Part shown: positions 34,471-42,662 of the stretch, piece by piece
Layout: each line of letters begins with the position of its first letter
Numbering within the stretch: the first letter of the stretch is position 1
Translations under genes and position numbers: made by a program
Notes under the pieces: model-generated
Told to the model about the DNA's origin: nothing
The model's database searches: none
The model's input: the letters and a program-made list of their open reading frames with translations, nothing else
Assembly (NCBI GenBank): GCA_039927815.1
Contig: JBDSUJ010000076.1
Span: forward strand, 1 to 64,000
Length of the DNA: 64,000 bases
From: Croceibacterium_A sp039927815
GTDB taxonomy: Bacteria; Pseudomonadota; Alphaproteobacteria; Sphingomonadales; Sphingomonadaceae
Reading direction: 5' to 3'

Positions 34471-35880
34471 TCAGTAGCTGTAGTACATGTCGAACTCGAC
34501 CGGGCTCGGCGCGGTTTCCCACCGCATCACATCGGCCCACTTGATCTCGCAATAGGCGTCGATCTGGTCTTTTGAGAACACATCGCCCTTGAGCAGATAG
34601 TCGTGATCGGCCTGCAGCGCTTCGAGCGCTTCGCGCAGCGAGCCGCATACCGTGGGGACTTCGGCCAGTTCCGCCGGCGGCAAGTCGTACAGGTTCTTGT
34701 CCATCGGCTCACCCGGATGGATCTTGTTGGTGATCCCGTCGAGCCCTGCCATCAGCAGCGCGGCGTAGCACAAGTACGGATTGGCCATCGCATCGGGGAA
34801 GCGGAACTCGACGCGCTTGGCCTTTTCGCCCGAGCCGTAAGGAATGCGGCAAGACGCTGACCGGTTGCGGGCCGAATAGGCCAGCAGCACCGGCGCTTCG
34901 TACCCCGGGACCAGCCGCTTGTAGCTGTTGGTGGTGGGGTTGGTGAAGGCGTTAAGCGACTTGGCGTGCTTGATCACGCCGCCGATGAAGAACAGGCAGT
35001 TCTCGCTCAGCCCGGCATAACCGTTGCCCGCGAAAGTCGGCTTGGAGCCTTCCCACAGCGAGATGTGGGTGTGCATCCCGCTGCCGTTATCCTTGGCGAT
35101 CGGCTTGGGCATGAACGTGGCCGTCTTGCCGTACGCCTGAGCGACCATGTGGACGACATATTTGTAGATCTGCATGCGGTCCGCGGTCTGGACCAGGGTA
35201 CCGAACGTCAGCCCCAGTTCGTGCTGCGCCGCGGCCACTTCGTGATGGTGCTTGTCGCACGGCAGGCCCATTTCGAGCATGGTCGAGACCATCTCGCCAC
35301 GGATGTCGACGGCGCTGTCGACCGGCGCAACCGGGAAATATCCGCCCTTCGCGCGCGGCCGGTGCCCGAGGTTGCCGCCTTCCATCTCGGTGCCGGTGTT
35401 GGTCGGCAGCTCGACATCGTCGATCTGGTAGCCGGAGCCGGCGTAGCCGTCTTCCCAGCGGACGTCGTCGAACATGAAGAATTCGGCTTCCGGGCCGACA
35501 TAGACCGTATCGCCGAAGCCAGTGGTCTTAAGATAGGCCTCCGAACGCTTGGCGGTCGAACGCGGGTCACGGCTGTAAAGCTCACCCGTCGATGGTTCGA
35601 CGATGTCGCACACCACGATCATCATCGGCGTGGCGCTGAAGGGGTCGATCCATACTTCCGACAGGTCAGGCTTGAGGATCATGTCGGATTCGTTGATCGT
35701 CTTCCAGCCTTCGATCGACGAGCCGTCGAACATCAGGCCTTCCTCAAGCTCGTCCTCGCCGATCACCGACGAGACCATCGTCAGATGCTGCCATTTGCCC
35801 TTGGGATCGGTGAAGCGGAGATCGACCCATTCGATCTCTTCGTCCTTGATCCGCTTCACGATGTCCGATGCCTTGACCAT
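34471..35880 (-). CDS. glnA: glutamine synthetase type I
   Basis: 469 residues from ATG at 35880, the standard length for a GSI-beta dodecamer. The adenylylation tyrosine is Y398 in NLYDLPPAEL. FMFDDVRW, MHTHISLWEGSKP and NRSASCRIP are catalytic-domain signatures. The enzyme makes glutamine from glutamate and ammonia; GlnE would adenylylate it under nitrogen excess. It lies 88 nt downstream of glnB and is probably read from the sigma-54 promoter in front of glnB, perhaps with an internal promoter in the 88-nt gap. Confidence 0.98.
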   Translation of the reverse strand: MVKASDIVKRIKDEEIEWVDLRFTDPKGKWQHLTMVSSVIGEDELEEGLMFDGSSIEGWKTINESDMILKPDLSEVWIDPFSATPMMIVVCDIVEPSTGELYSRDPRSTAKRSEAYLKTTGFGDTVYVGPEAEFFMFDDVRWEDGYAGSGYQIDDVELPTNTGTEMEGGNLGHRPRAKGGYFPVAPVDSAVDIRGEMVSTMLEMGLPCDKHHHEVAAAQHELGLTFGTLVQTADRMQIYKYVVHMVAQAYGKTATFMPKPIAKDNGSGMHTHISLWEGSKPTFAGNGYAGLSENCLFFIGGVIKHAKSLNAFTNPTTNSYKRLVPGYEAPVLLAYSARNRSASCRIPYGSGEKAKRVEFRFPDAMANPYLCYAALLMAGLDGITNKIHPGEPMDKNLYDLPPAELAEVPTVCGSLREALEALQADHDYLLKGDVFSKDQIDAYCEIKWADVMRWETAPSPVEFDMYYSY

Positions 35881-35968
35881 GGTATTCCTTCCTGAAAGTT
35901 TCCCCCTCGCGGGTGAGCGGGCGGGGTGGGCGTGTGGAAGCCGGTCAGACCGACCTCCGAAAAAAAGT

Positions 35969-36307
35969 TCAGATCGCCGCTTCGTCCTTTTCGCCGGTAC
36001 GGATGCGAAGCGCGGACTCGATGGTGCTGACGAAGATCTTGCCATCGCCGATCCGCCCGGTCTGGGCCGCGGCGGCGATCGCCTCGACCGTCTTTTCAGC
36101 AAGGCTGTCGGGGACCACGACCTCGAGCTTCACCTTGGGCAGGAAGTCGACCACGTATTCGGCCCCGCGATAGAGCTCGGTATGGCCTTTCTGCCGGCCG
36201 AATCCCTTGGCCTCGGTCACGGTAATGCCGGACACGCCGACTTCGTGCAGCGCCTCCTTCACTTCGTCGAGCTTGAACGGCTTGATGATCGCCTCGATTT
36301 TTTTCAC
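35969..36307 (-). CDS. glnB: nitrogen regulatory protein P-II
   Basis: 112 residues, exactly the family length. Starts MKKIEAIIKPFKLDEVKEAL. The T-loop uridylylation site is Y51 in LYRGAEYVVDF, and the second P-II signature TGRIGDGKIFVS is intact. The trimer senses 2-oxoglutarate and ATP/ADP and controls GlnE, NtrB and transport. In alphaproteobacteria glnB-glnA is a classic nitrogen-regulated operon, and here a near-consensus sigma-54 promoter lies upstream. Confidence 0.98.
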   Translation of the reverse strand: MKKIEAIIKPFKLDEVKEALHEVGVSGITVTEAKGFGRQKGHTELYRGAEYVVDFLPKVKLEVVVPDSLAEKTVEAIAAAAQTGRIGDGKIFVSTIESALRIRTGEKDEAAI

Positions 36308-36378
36308 GTGGACCCCTGAACGAGCTAGTCCGGGCGCGCGGGCGCCGGACGGCTTCCACCATCCCCCGGCAACTATTC

Positions 36379-36394
36379 TTCAAGAATCGTGCCA
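36379..36394 (-). promoter_or_regulatory. candidate sigma-54 promoter of glnBA
   Basis: The minus strand reads TGGCACGATTCTTGAA, against the sigma-54 consensus TGGCACG-N4-TTGC(A/T): the −24 GG and −12 spacing are right and only the C of TTGC is changed to A. It lies about 72 nt upstream of the glnB ATG. It implies NtrC-dependent activation under nitrogen limitation. Confidence 0.78.
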
Positions 36395-36471
36395 GAGCGC
36401 GAGCGCCCCGGTTAGACAATCGCGCGCAGGCGCGAAAGGGCGGAATCGCATACATTGGCATGGGCCCGGCG

Positions 36472-36485
36472 CGTTGCGCGCAACG
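36472..36485. promoter_or_regulatory. 14-bp palindrome upstream of the glnB promoter
   Basis: CGTTGCGCGCAACG is a perfect palindrome centred about 90 bp upstream of the −24 element, a plausible enhancer distance. It does not match the NtrC box (TGCACC-N5-GGTGCA) well. No other gene fits the 236-bp gap between argC and glnB. Confidence 0.3.
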
Positions 36486-36543
36486 ATCGTTCGAGCCATA
36501 GGCCCGGGCGGTGGGCATATAGCGGGCAGGCGCTGCCCACGAA

Positions 36544-37479
36544 TTAGGCATGTGGCAGGCGCAAGCCGGTTGTTTCGGCGAGCCCGGCCATCAGGTTGAG
36601 GCTCTGCACTGCGGCCCCGCTGGCGCCTTTGCCGAGATTGTCGAGCACCGCGATCAGACGCGCCTGCACCCCATCGGGCGAAGCGAACACGTAAAGGTCG
36701 AGCGCGTCGCTGGGCTCCGCGCTGCGCCGTATCAGCAGCTCGCCATCGGCCTTCGCGCCCATCCGCACGATGGAGCTGGCCCCGTAAAACGCGATGAGCG
36801 CTTCGCGCAATGCCTGCGGCGCCGCCGCGCCGGGGATCGCCGCGAGTGGCAGGGGAATCTCGGTCACCATGCCGCGGTGCGCCGGAATTACCGCCGGGCT
36901 GAACAGCGGTGCGATTGCCAGTCCGCAACGCTCCTTCATTTCGGGCACGTGCTTGTGCCCAACGTCGAGCGCATAACCGCGCCAGGCGATGTCCTGGTCC
37001 GCTTCGAAGCGCGCGATCAGCGCCTTGCCGCCTCCCGAATAGCCCGACACGGCATGGCAGGTGTAGGGCCAATCGGCCGGCAGCAGCCCGGCACGCACCA
37101 GCGGGGCGAGCAAGGCGATAAAACCGGTCGAATAACAGCCCGGGTTCGATACCCGCCGCGCCTGCGCCACGGCCTCGTGGCCGACCACTTCGGGGAATCC
37201 GAACACCCACCCCGGCGTTACCCGGTGCGCGCTTGAGGCATCGATAACGCGCACCTTGCTGGCGGGATCGATCAGCGAAACCGCCTCACGCGCGGCGTCG
37301 TCGGGCAGGCACAGGATCGCGAAATCCGCGTCGTTGAGCGCCTCGCGACGGGCGACCGGGTCCTTGCGCCGGGCCTCATCGAGCGTAATCAGCGCAAACT
37401 CGCTCCGCCCGGCGAGCCGGTCGGCGATTTCCAGGCCCGTGGTGCCCGCCCCGCCATCGATGAATACGCTTTGTGTCAC
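36544..37479 (-). CDS. argC: N-acetyl-gamma-glutamyl-phosphate reductase (short type)
   Basis: 311 residues from GTG at 37479. The short (type 2) AGPR. NADP-binding GGAGTTGLEIADRL (9-22) and catalytic C115 in SNPGCYSTGF; the HRVTPGWVFGFPE segment is diagnostic. It reduces N-acetylglutamyl phosphate to the semialdehyde in arginine synthesis. It overlaps the SH3 protein stop by 4 nt and is the last gene of lap-SH3-argC. Confidence 0.94.
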   Translation of the reverse strand: MTQSVFIDGGAGTTGLEIADRLAGRSEFALITLDEARRKDPVARREALNDADFAILCLPDDAAREAVSLIDPASKVRVIDASSAHRVTPGWVFGFPEVVGHEAVAQARRVSNPGCYSTGFIALLAPLVRAGLLPADWPYTCHAVSGYSGGGKALIARFEADQDIAWRGYALDVGHKHVPEMKERCGLAIAPLFSPAVIPAHRGMVTEIPLPLAAIPGAAAPQALREALIAFYGASSIVRMGAKADGELLIRRSAEPSDALDLYVFASPDGVQARLIAVLDNLGKGASGAAVQSLNLMAGLAETTGLRLPHA

Positions 37480-37832
37480 GACAGCGTTTCGAGCCGGTCG
37501 AGGTGGACGTAGCCGGTCGGACCCGCCAGCGACAGCGACCCCCAGGCATAGCTGCCGGTAACGTCAAGCACCCCGAAACTATCGCCTTCCATCAGCGTGC
37601 ACAGCACCTCGGCGTCCTCGGCCGGAGTAACGCGCAGCTCGGCGCCCCCCGGCATGACGGCGCGCGGTTGCGGCACCGCGTAGTGCGGAACGAAATATTT
37701 TCCGGCAAGACCGATGTGCGCCACGTCGCCGCGCAACGGCAGCCCCGGCGCCGGGCGCGGCATTGGACCCGCCAAGGCGAACGGGCCCTGTGGAACGGTC
37801 TCGTCGTTAAGGGGAACATCGGAGCCGGACAT
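37476..37832 (-). CDS. lone bacterial SH3-domain protein, probably a truncated NlpC/P60 (C40) peptidase
   Basis: 118 residues from ATG at 37832. The segment from about 55 to 115 (VPHYAVPQPRAVM, then GDSFGVLDVTGSYAWGSLS and TGYVHLDRLE) looks like the SH3 domain at the N-terminus of C40 peptidases, which often sit next to leucyl aminopeptidase genes. Here the protein stops right after the SH3 domain and argC begins in the overlap, so the catalytic Cys/His domain is missing. It may still bind peptidoglycan. 43 nt downstream of lap. Confidence 0.7.
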   Translation of the reverse strand: MSGSDVPLNDETVPQGPFALAGPMPRPAPGLPLRGDVAHIGLAGKYFVPHYAVPQPRAVMPGGAELRVTPAEDAEVLCTLMEGDSFGVLDVTGSYAWGSLSLAGPTGYVHLDRLETLS

Positions 37833-37875
37833 GGCCGCGCGATTAGACGGGCTTACCCGGGGGTGCAACCGGCGC

Positions 37876-39273
37876 TCAGCCGAACCGCCCCTGCAAATAG
37901 TGCCACGCGGCGCGCAGGCCGAGTGCATCGCCGCCTTTCGGCCGGCCCGGCTTGGCGGCCGGACGCCACGCGAACGTATCCAGATGTAGCCAGTCGATCG
38001 GGGTACCATCAGCATGGGCCCCAACAAAACGGTCGAGGAACAGCCCGGCGACCGACGCTCCGGCGAAGCCGTTGGTGTGCGCATTGTTGAGGTCGGCGAT
38101 GTCCGACTTGAGCCATTCGCGGTAAGCTTCGGGTAGCGGCAGGCGCCAGCACTCGTCATCGTGCGCCCGCCCGGCGGCGAGCAAGGCGTCCGCGGTTGCA
38201 TCGGTACGCGCCATCAAGGCGGGCAGATCGGGCCCGAGCGCGACCCGCGCCGCACCGGTCAGAGTGGCGAAATCGATGATCAGCACGGGGTTTTCTTCAC
38301 TGGCGCGAGTCAGGGCATCGCCCAGCACCAGCCGGCCCTCGGCATCGGTATTGCCGATCTCGACGGTCAATCCCTGGCGGCTCTTGAGTACGTCGCCCGG
38401 GCGAAAGGCGTTGCCAGCAATCGCATTCTCGACCGCGGGAACCAGACAGTGCAGCCGCACCTTGAGCCCCGCGCTCATTACCAGCCCGGCCAGCGCCAGC
38501 GCGTGCGCGGCGCCGCCCATGTCCTTTTTCATCAGCAACATGCCGCTCGCCGGCTTGATGTCGAGCCCGCCTGAATCGAAGCACACGCCCTTGCCGACGA
38601 TCGCCAGCACCGGCGCGTTCGGGTCCCCCCAGGCGATGTGCAGCATCCGGGGCGCGTGTTCGCGCGCGGCGGCGCGGCCGACGGCCTGAACCATCGGGTA
38701 TTCGCGCGCGAGCGCTTCACCCTTGGTCACGGCGAGCTTGGCGTGGTGGGCCTTGGCCAGCCGCTCCGCCTCGCGCTCCAGCGCCGCAGGCCCCATGTCC
38801 TCGGCCGGGGTATTGACGAGGTCGCGTACCAAAGTGACCGCTTCGGCCTCGGCCAGCGCCGGGGCGATGGCTTTCGCTTCCTTGATCAGCAGCACGCGGG
38901 GCCCGGCGGCGTCCTTGTCGTCGCGGTAGCGGGTAAAGCGGTATTGCGCGGTCTGCCAGCCGAGCAGCGCCCGGCCGGGCGCTCCGGACGCCAGCCGATA
39001 GGTGCCCGCCGGCAAGGCCTCCGCCACCCTCGCCAGGCACCAACTCGACAGATCCGCGGGATCGGCCACCCCCGCCGCCACGAACCACCCGTCGCCTTCG
39101 GGCACGATCCCGACCTGGAAGCCGCCGCCGATGAATTTCTGCGCCGCGAGCGCCGCCCGCTGTCCGGCGGTGAGGTTGCGCGCAAAAGCCTCGAAGCCGT
39201 GGCTGTCGGTCAGGTGGATGGCAATCGCGCTCTGTCCGCGATCGGGCTGGATCAGATCTTCGGTGGTACCCAT
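37876..39273 (-). CDS. leucyl aminopeptidase family protein (M17)
   Basis: 465 residues from ATG at 39273; the frame extends upstream but without protein-like sequence. The M17 signature NTDAEGRL is at 308-315. The metal ligand region GKGVCFDSGGLDIKP (228-242) and KKDMGGAAHAL are present. A dizinc cytosolic exopeptidase that removes N-terminal residues from peptides. First gene of lap-SH3-argC, divergent from the lipoprotein gene at 39320. Confidence 0.93.
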   Translation of the reverse strand: MGTTEDLIQPDRGQSAIAIHLTDSHGFEAFARNLTAGQRAALAAQKFIGGGFQVGIVPEGDGWFVAAGVADPADLSSWCLARVAEALPAGTYRLASGAPGRALLGWQTAQYRFTRYRDDKDAAGPRVLLIKEAKAIAPALAEAEAVTLVRDLVNTPAEDMGPAALEREAERLAKAHHAKLAVTKGEALAREYPMVQAVGRAAAREHAPRMLHIAWGDPNAPVLAIVGKGVCFDSGGLDIKPASGMLLMKKDMGGAAHALALAGLVMSAGLKVRLHCLVPAVENAIAGNAFRPGDVLKSRQGLTVEIGNTDAEGRLVLGDALTRASEENPVLIIDFATLTGAARVALGPDLPALMARTDATADALLAAGRAHDDECWRLPLPEAYREWLKSDIADLNNAHTNGFAGASVAGLFLDRFVGAHADGTPIDWLHLDTFAWRPAAKPGRPKGGDALGLRAAWHYLQGRFG

Positions 39274-39319
39274 CGAAATCCGCTTGCCCGTTCGCGGGCG
39301 ATTTGGGAAGGCGCTGGCG

Positions 39320-40135
39320 ATGCGGCGATTGGTATGCGTGCTCGCGATGGCGCTCCCGGGCTGCAATAGTCCGCCCACGGAACAACCACGACCGACGCCG
39401 GCGCCGTCCGCCGCGGTCCGGGCTACGGCCAGCGCGCACGCGGTGGCGTCCGCCACCAGCAGCGGGGCACGCGCGGTGTCCGAGGAAACGGACGATTTCC
39501 TGTTCGAGTATTCCTATCCCAAGCGGGCCGGGCGCATTCCCGAACTGGCCGCGCTGCTCGACCGGCGTCTCGACAAGACCCGGGCGGACCTTGCGGCCGA
39601 GGCGGCCGCCGCGCGGCGCGAAACGCGGGCGGACGGGTTCCCCTACAACAAGCACAGCACGCAGGTGAAATGGCAGTCGGTGGCTGACGTGCCCGGGTGG
39701 CTCAGTCTGTCGGGCGACGTATCTTCGTACAGCGGCGGCGCGCACGGGAATTATGGCTTCGATTCGCTGGTATGGGACAAAGCCAACGCGCGCGCTTTAA
39801 ATGGCGTGGACCTGTTCCAGTCCGCTGCCGCGCTCGACAAGGCGCTGGGTTCGCGGCTGTGCCGCGCGCTTGATGCAGAGCGCGCCAAGCGGCGCGACAA
39901 GGCCAAGCCCGCCGGCAGTGTTGAAGAATTCGACAAATGCATCGCGGTCAAGGATGCGACGGTGCTGGTCGGCTCACGCGGCAAGCGCAAGTTCGACCGG
40001 ATCACCGTACAGTACGGGCCCTATGCCGCCGGTCCCTATGTCGAAGGAGCGTATGAGCTCGACTTCCCGGTCGACGGCGCGGTTCTTGACGCGGTCAAGC
40101 CCGAATACCGGGGCGCTTTCGCGGCTCGCAATTGA
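39320..40135 (+). CDS. lipoprotein with DUF4163/DUF3298-like (RsiV/PdaC-type) domain
   Basis: 271 residues from ATG at 39320. Lipobox LPGC in the first 15 residues, then an alanine- and threonine-rich linker to about 50. The domain contains EETDDFLFEYSYPKR, the characteristic GDVSSYSGGAHGNYGFDSLVWD in pattern (Y-x-GGAHGN) and a C-terminal ITVQYGPYAAGPYVEGAYELDF. This is the pattern of DUF4163-DUF3298 proteins, related to the extracytoplasmic part of RsiV and PdaC that can bind lysozyme. Function here unknown. Confidence 0.8.
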   Translation: MRRLVCVLAMALPGCNSPPTEQPRPTPAPSAAVRATASAHAVASATSSGARAVSEETDDFLFEYSYPKRAGRIPELAALLDRRLDKTRADLAAEAAAARRETRADGFPYNKHSTQVKWQSVADVPGWLSLSGDVSSYSGGAHGNYGFDSLVWDKANARALNGVDLFQSAAALDKALGSRLCRALDAERAKRRDKAKPAGSVEEFDKCIAVKDATVLVGSRGKRKFDRITVQYGPYAAGPYVEGAYELDFPVDGAVLDAVKPEYRGAFAARN

Positions 40136-40160
40136 GCGGGCGAATTGCTACCTCCAGTTG

Positions 40161-40988
40161 ATGACCCAATACCAGCAAGTCACCGCCGACACCTCGGTTT
40201 ACCGCGACGGCACGATCAAACTCCATGGCCCCGACGGTTTCGCAGGGATGCGCCGGGCGGGCCGCCTGGCGGGCGAAATCCTCGACGCGATCGCGCCGCT
40301 GGTCCGGCCCGGTGTCACGACCGAACAGCTCGACCGCGTGGTGCGCGAGATGACGCTCGATGGCGGCGCGGTCCCCGCGACGCTCGGCTATCGCGGCTAC
40401 ACGCACTCGTGCTGCATCTCGGTCAATCATGTGGTGTGCCACGGTATTCCGTCTTCGAAAGGGCTCAAGGACGGCGACATCGTCAACGTCGACGTCACCC
40501 CGCTGCTCGACGGGTGGCACGGCGATTCGAGCCGTATGTACCTGGTCGGCGATGTATCGCTAAAAGCGCGCCGGCTCGTCGAGGTTACCCACGAATGCCT
40601 GATGATCGGCATTGCCCAGGCCCGGGCGGGCGCGCGGCTGGGAGATGTCGGCGCGGCGATCCAGGCGCATGCCGAGCAGCACCGCTACGGCGTGGTGCGC
40701 GATTTCTGCGGGCATGGCGTCGGGCGCCTGTTCCACGATGCACCCGAAGTGGTCCACGCCGGACGCGCGGGCACCGGGCCGGAACTGCGCGCGGGCATGT
40801 TCATGACCATCGAACCGATGATCAATCTTGGGAAATCGACGGTCAAAGTACTCGGCGACGGGTGGACCGCGGTAACGCGTGACAAGAGCCTGAGCGCCCA
40901 GTTCGAGCATTCGATCGGGATCACCGATGGCGACGCGGAAATTTTCACCATCAGCCCCACCGGCAGGCACAAGCCACCTTACGCCTGA
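40161..40988 (+). CDS. map: methionine aminopeptidase type I
   Basis: 275 residues from ATG at 40161 (a TTG lies one codon upstream). Motifs with metal ligands: NVDVTPLLDGWHGDSSRMY, CGHGVGRLFHDAPEV, IEPMINLG and SAQFEHSIGIT. It removes initiator methionine after deformylation. The N-terminal ~25 residues are a short extension seen in alphaproteobacterial forms. It starts 25 nt after the DUF3298-type gene and converges on ccmB. Confidence 0.97.
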   Translation: MTQYQQVTADTSVYRDGTIKLHGPDGFAGMRRAGRLAGEILDAIAPLVRPGVTTEQLDRVVREMTLDGGAVPATLGYRGYTHSCCISVNHVVCHGIPSSKGLKDGDIVNVDVTPLLDGWHGDSSRMYLVGDVSLKARRLVEVTHECLMIGIAQARAGARLGDVGAAIQAHAEQHRYGVVRDFCGHGVGRLFHDAPEVVHAGRAGTGPELRAGMFMTIEPMINLGKSTVKVLGDGWTAVTRDKSLSAQFEHSIGITDGDAEIFTISPTGRHKPPYA

Positions 40989-41013
40989 TCGCGGCAAGGC
41001 ACGCGCTGATTCT

Positions 41014-41028
41014 GCCGATCGCTTCGGC
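41014..41028. terminator. weak hairpin between map and ccmB
   Basis: GCCGA / TCGGC with a 5-nt loop lies in the 47-nt gap between convergent stops. No U-tract, so weak. Confidence 0.3.
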
Positions 41029-41035
41029 GGCGCGG

Positions 41036-41695
41036 TTAGCCTTCGCGCGCGGCCCGGATCGCGGCGCCGCCGGCGAACGGCGCGATTGCTATCAACAGCA
41101 GACTGATTGCGGCCGTGAGCGCCAGGCCGCTGCCGCCGCCATCAGCGAGCGCGCCGGCACCGAACACCAGCAGCGGCACCGCGAGCGGGATCAGCAGCAA
41201 GCCGCTGAGCGCCGCGCCGCCGCCCAGACCGACGGTCATCGCGGCAATAATCAGCCCGACCGCAGCGAGGCCCGGTGTCCCGGCCAGCAGGCCCAGTTCG
41301 ACGATCCGTAACGTCGCGCCGTCGAGTCCGAGCAGCGCCGCGGCGGGCAGGGCCGCAAGCATCAGCGGGGGGCCGAAACTGAGCCAGTGCGCGAGCATCC
41401 GCACTGCCACCAGTACTTCCTCTGAAATTCCGCGCACGGCCCATTGGTCGAACAAGCCGCGCTCGAGGTCGCTCGCCAGCAGCCGTTCGAGCGGCAGGAT
41501 CGCGGCGAGCAGCGCGCCGATCCACACCACGCCGCCGCCGGTCCGCCGCAACAGCTCGGGCGCGGGGCCGACTGCGAACGGGAACAGCATCGCCACCGCG
41601 AGAAAGAACAGCACCGGCAGCAGTCCGCCGCCGCGCCGACCCCCGGGCAGCAACAGCGCGAGATCGCGCTGGAACACGGTCATCAGCGCGCTCAT
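41036..41695 (-). CDS. ccmB: haem exporter membrane protein CcmB
   Basis: 219 residues from ATG at 41695, which overlaps the ccmA stop; a second ATG lies four codons further. Six hydrophobic segments. The N-terminal pattern FQRDLALLLPGGRRGGGLLPVLFFLAVAML, LLASDLERGLFDQWAVRG and a GTPGLAAVGLIIAAMTVGLG segment are typical of CcmB. With CcmA it is needed for cytochrome c maturation (release of haem-CcmE). ccmC, ccmD and the rest are not in this window. Confidence 0.92.
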   Translation of the reverse strand: MSALMTVFQRDLALLLPGGRRGGGLLPVLFFLAVAMLFPFAVGPAPELLRRTGGGVVWIGALLAAILPLERLLASDLERGLFDQWAVRGISEEVLVAVRMLAHWLSFGPPLMLAALPAAALLGLDGATLRIVELGLLAGTPGLAAVGLIIAAMTVGLGGGAALSGLLLIPLAVPLLVFGAGALADGGGSGLALTAAISLLLIAIAPFAGGAAIRAAREG

Positions 41696-42294
41696 GGGGC
41701 AAAGTCCGGCACGGCCAGCATGGCCAGCCCCGGCAAGGCGAACGGTTGGTGTGAGGCGATGACGGCGATCCCGCCGGCCGCACAATGCTCCGCCACCAGG
41801 GCCTCGCACAAGGCGACAGCGTCGCGGTCCAGCCCGTTGAGCGGCTCGTCGAGCATCCACAGCGGCGCGCCTTGCGCGGCCACGCGGGCAAGCGCGGCGC
41901 GCTTGCGCTGGCCGGTCGACAGGTACCGGACCGGCACATCCAGCAGCCCATCGAGGCCCAGGTAACCCACCGGCGGATGCCGCCCTTGCGAAGGGGCGTC
42001 GAGCCGGGTCCAGAACTCGAGCGCCCGGGCCAGCGGCAAGTCACCGTCGAGCGCGGGGCGGTCATCGAGCAAGGCGACCCTCCCGGCACGTTCGACAGTG
42101 CCCGCAAGGGGTCGCAACAGGCCGGCCAGGATGCGGATCAAGCTCGACTTGCCGGTGCCGTTGGCGCCCGTCAGCTGCACCGCCTGGCCCGAATCGAGAG
42201 TCAGCGACAGGCTGCGGAACAGCACCCGGTCGCCCCGGCGGTAGGCCAGGTCCGACGCGGCCAGTCTTGTCTCCTCTGGCCAGGCGGGTTCCAT
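41692..42294 (-). CDS. ccmA: cytochrome c biogenesis ATP-binding protein CcmA
   Basis: 200 residues from ATG at 42294. Walker A GANGTGKS (43-50), ABC signature LSTGQRKRAALAR and Walker B LWMLDEPLNGLD. The signature has T in place of the usual SGGQ (LSTGQ), a normal CcmA feature. ATP hydrolysis by CcmAB drives release of holo-CcmE from CcmC. Divergent from the pterin dehydratase. Confidence 0.93.
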   Translation of the reverse strand: MEPAWPEETRLAASDLAYRRGDRVLFRSLSLTLDSGQAVQLTGANGTGKSSLIRILAGLLRPLAGTVERAGRVALLDDRPALDGDLPLARALEFWTRLDAPSQGRHPPVGYLGLDGLLDVPVRYLSTGQRKRAALARVAAQGAPLWMLDEPLNGLDRDAVALCEALVAEHCAAGGIAVIASHQPFALPGLAMLAVPDFAP

Positions 42295-42371
42295 GGCGGG
42301 CGGGGTTAGGGCACAAGGACGCAAGCGACAATCCTTCGCCACGCCCTCGACGATCGGAGTAAAGCGAGCCG

Positions 42372-42662
42372 ATGCCAATTCCGCAATTGCCCGCGGCCGA
42401 GCGCACAGCTGCGCTCTCCGGACTGCCCGAATGGACCCAACGCGGCGACGGCCTGGCGATCGAGCGGAAGTTCGCGTTCGCCGACTTCAGCGCCGCCTTT
42501 GCATTCATGACGCGGGTCGCGCTGCTCGCCGAAGCGCACGACCATCACCCTGAATGGTCGAACGTCTACAACCGCGTGGCGATCACCCTGACGACGCATG
42601 ATGCCGGCGGTCTTTCGGAGCGGGACATAACGATGGCGCGCGCCATCGACGCGCTGGGCTAG
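42372..42662 (+). CDS. phhB: pterin-4a-carbinolamine dehydratase
   Basis: 96 residues, normal length. The PCD motif EAHDHHPEWSNVYNRVAI holds the catalytic histidines, and LTTHDAGGLSERD follows. It recycles the 4a-carbinolamine form of tetrahydropterin after aromatic amino acid hydroxylation; no phenylalanine hydroxylase lies nearby, so it may have another pterin role. Its TAG shares CTAG with the stop of the convergent S9 peptidase. Confidence 0.93.
   Translation: MPIPQLPAAERTAALSGLPEWTQRGDGLAIERKFAFADFSAAFAFMTRVALLAEAHDHHPEWSNVYNRVAITLTTHDAGGLSERDITMARAIDALG

Noticed and set aside
36472..36485. Palindrome read as a standard NtrC box
   Set aside because: It lacks the TGCACC-N5-GGTGCA pattern; kept only as an unexplained palindrome.
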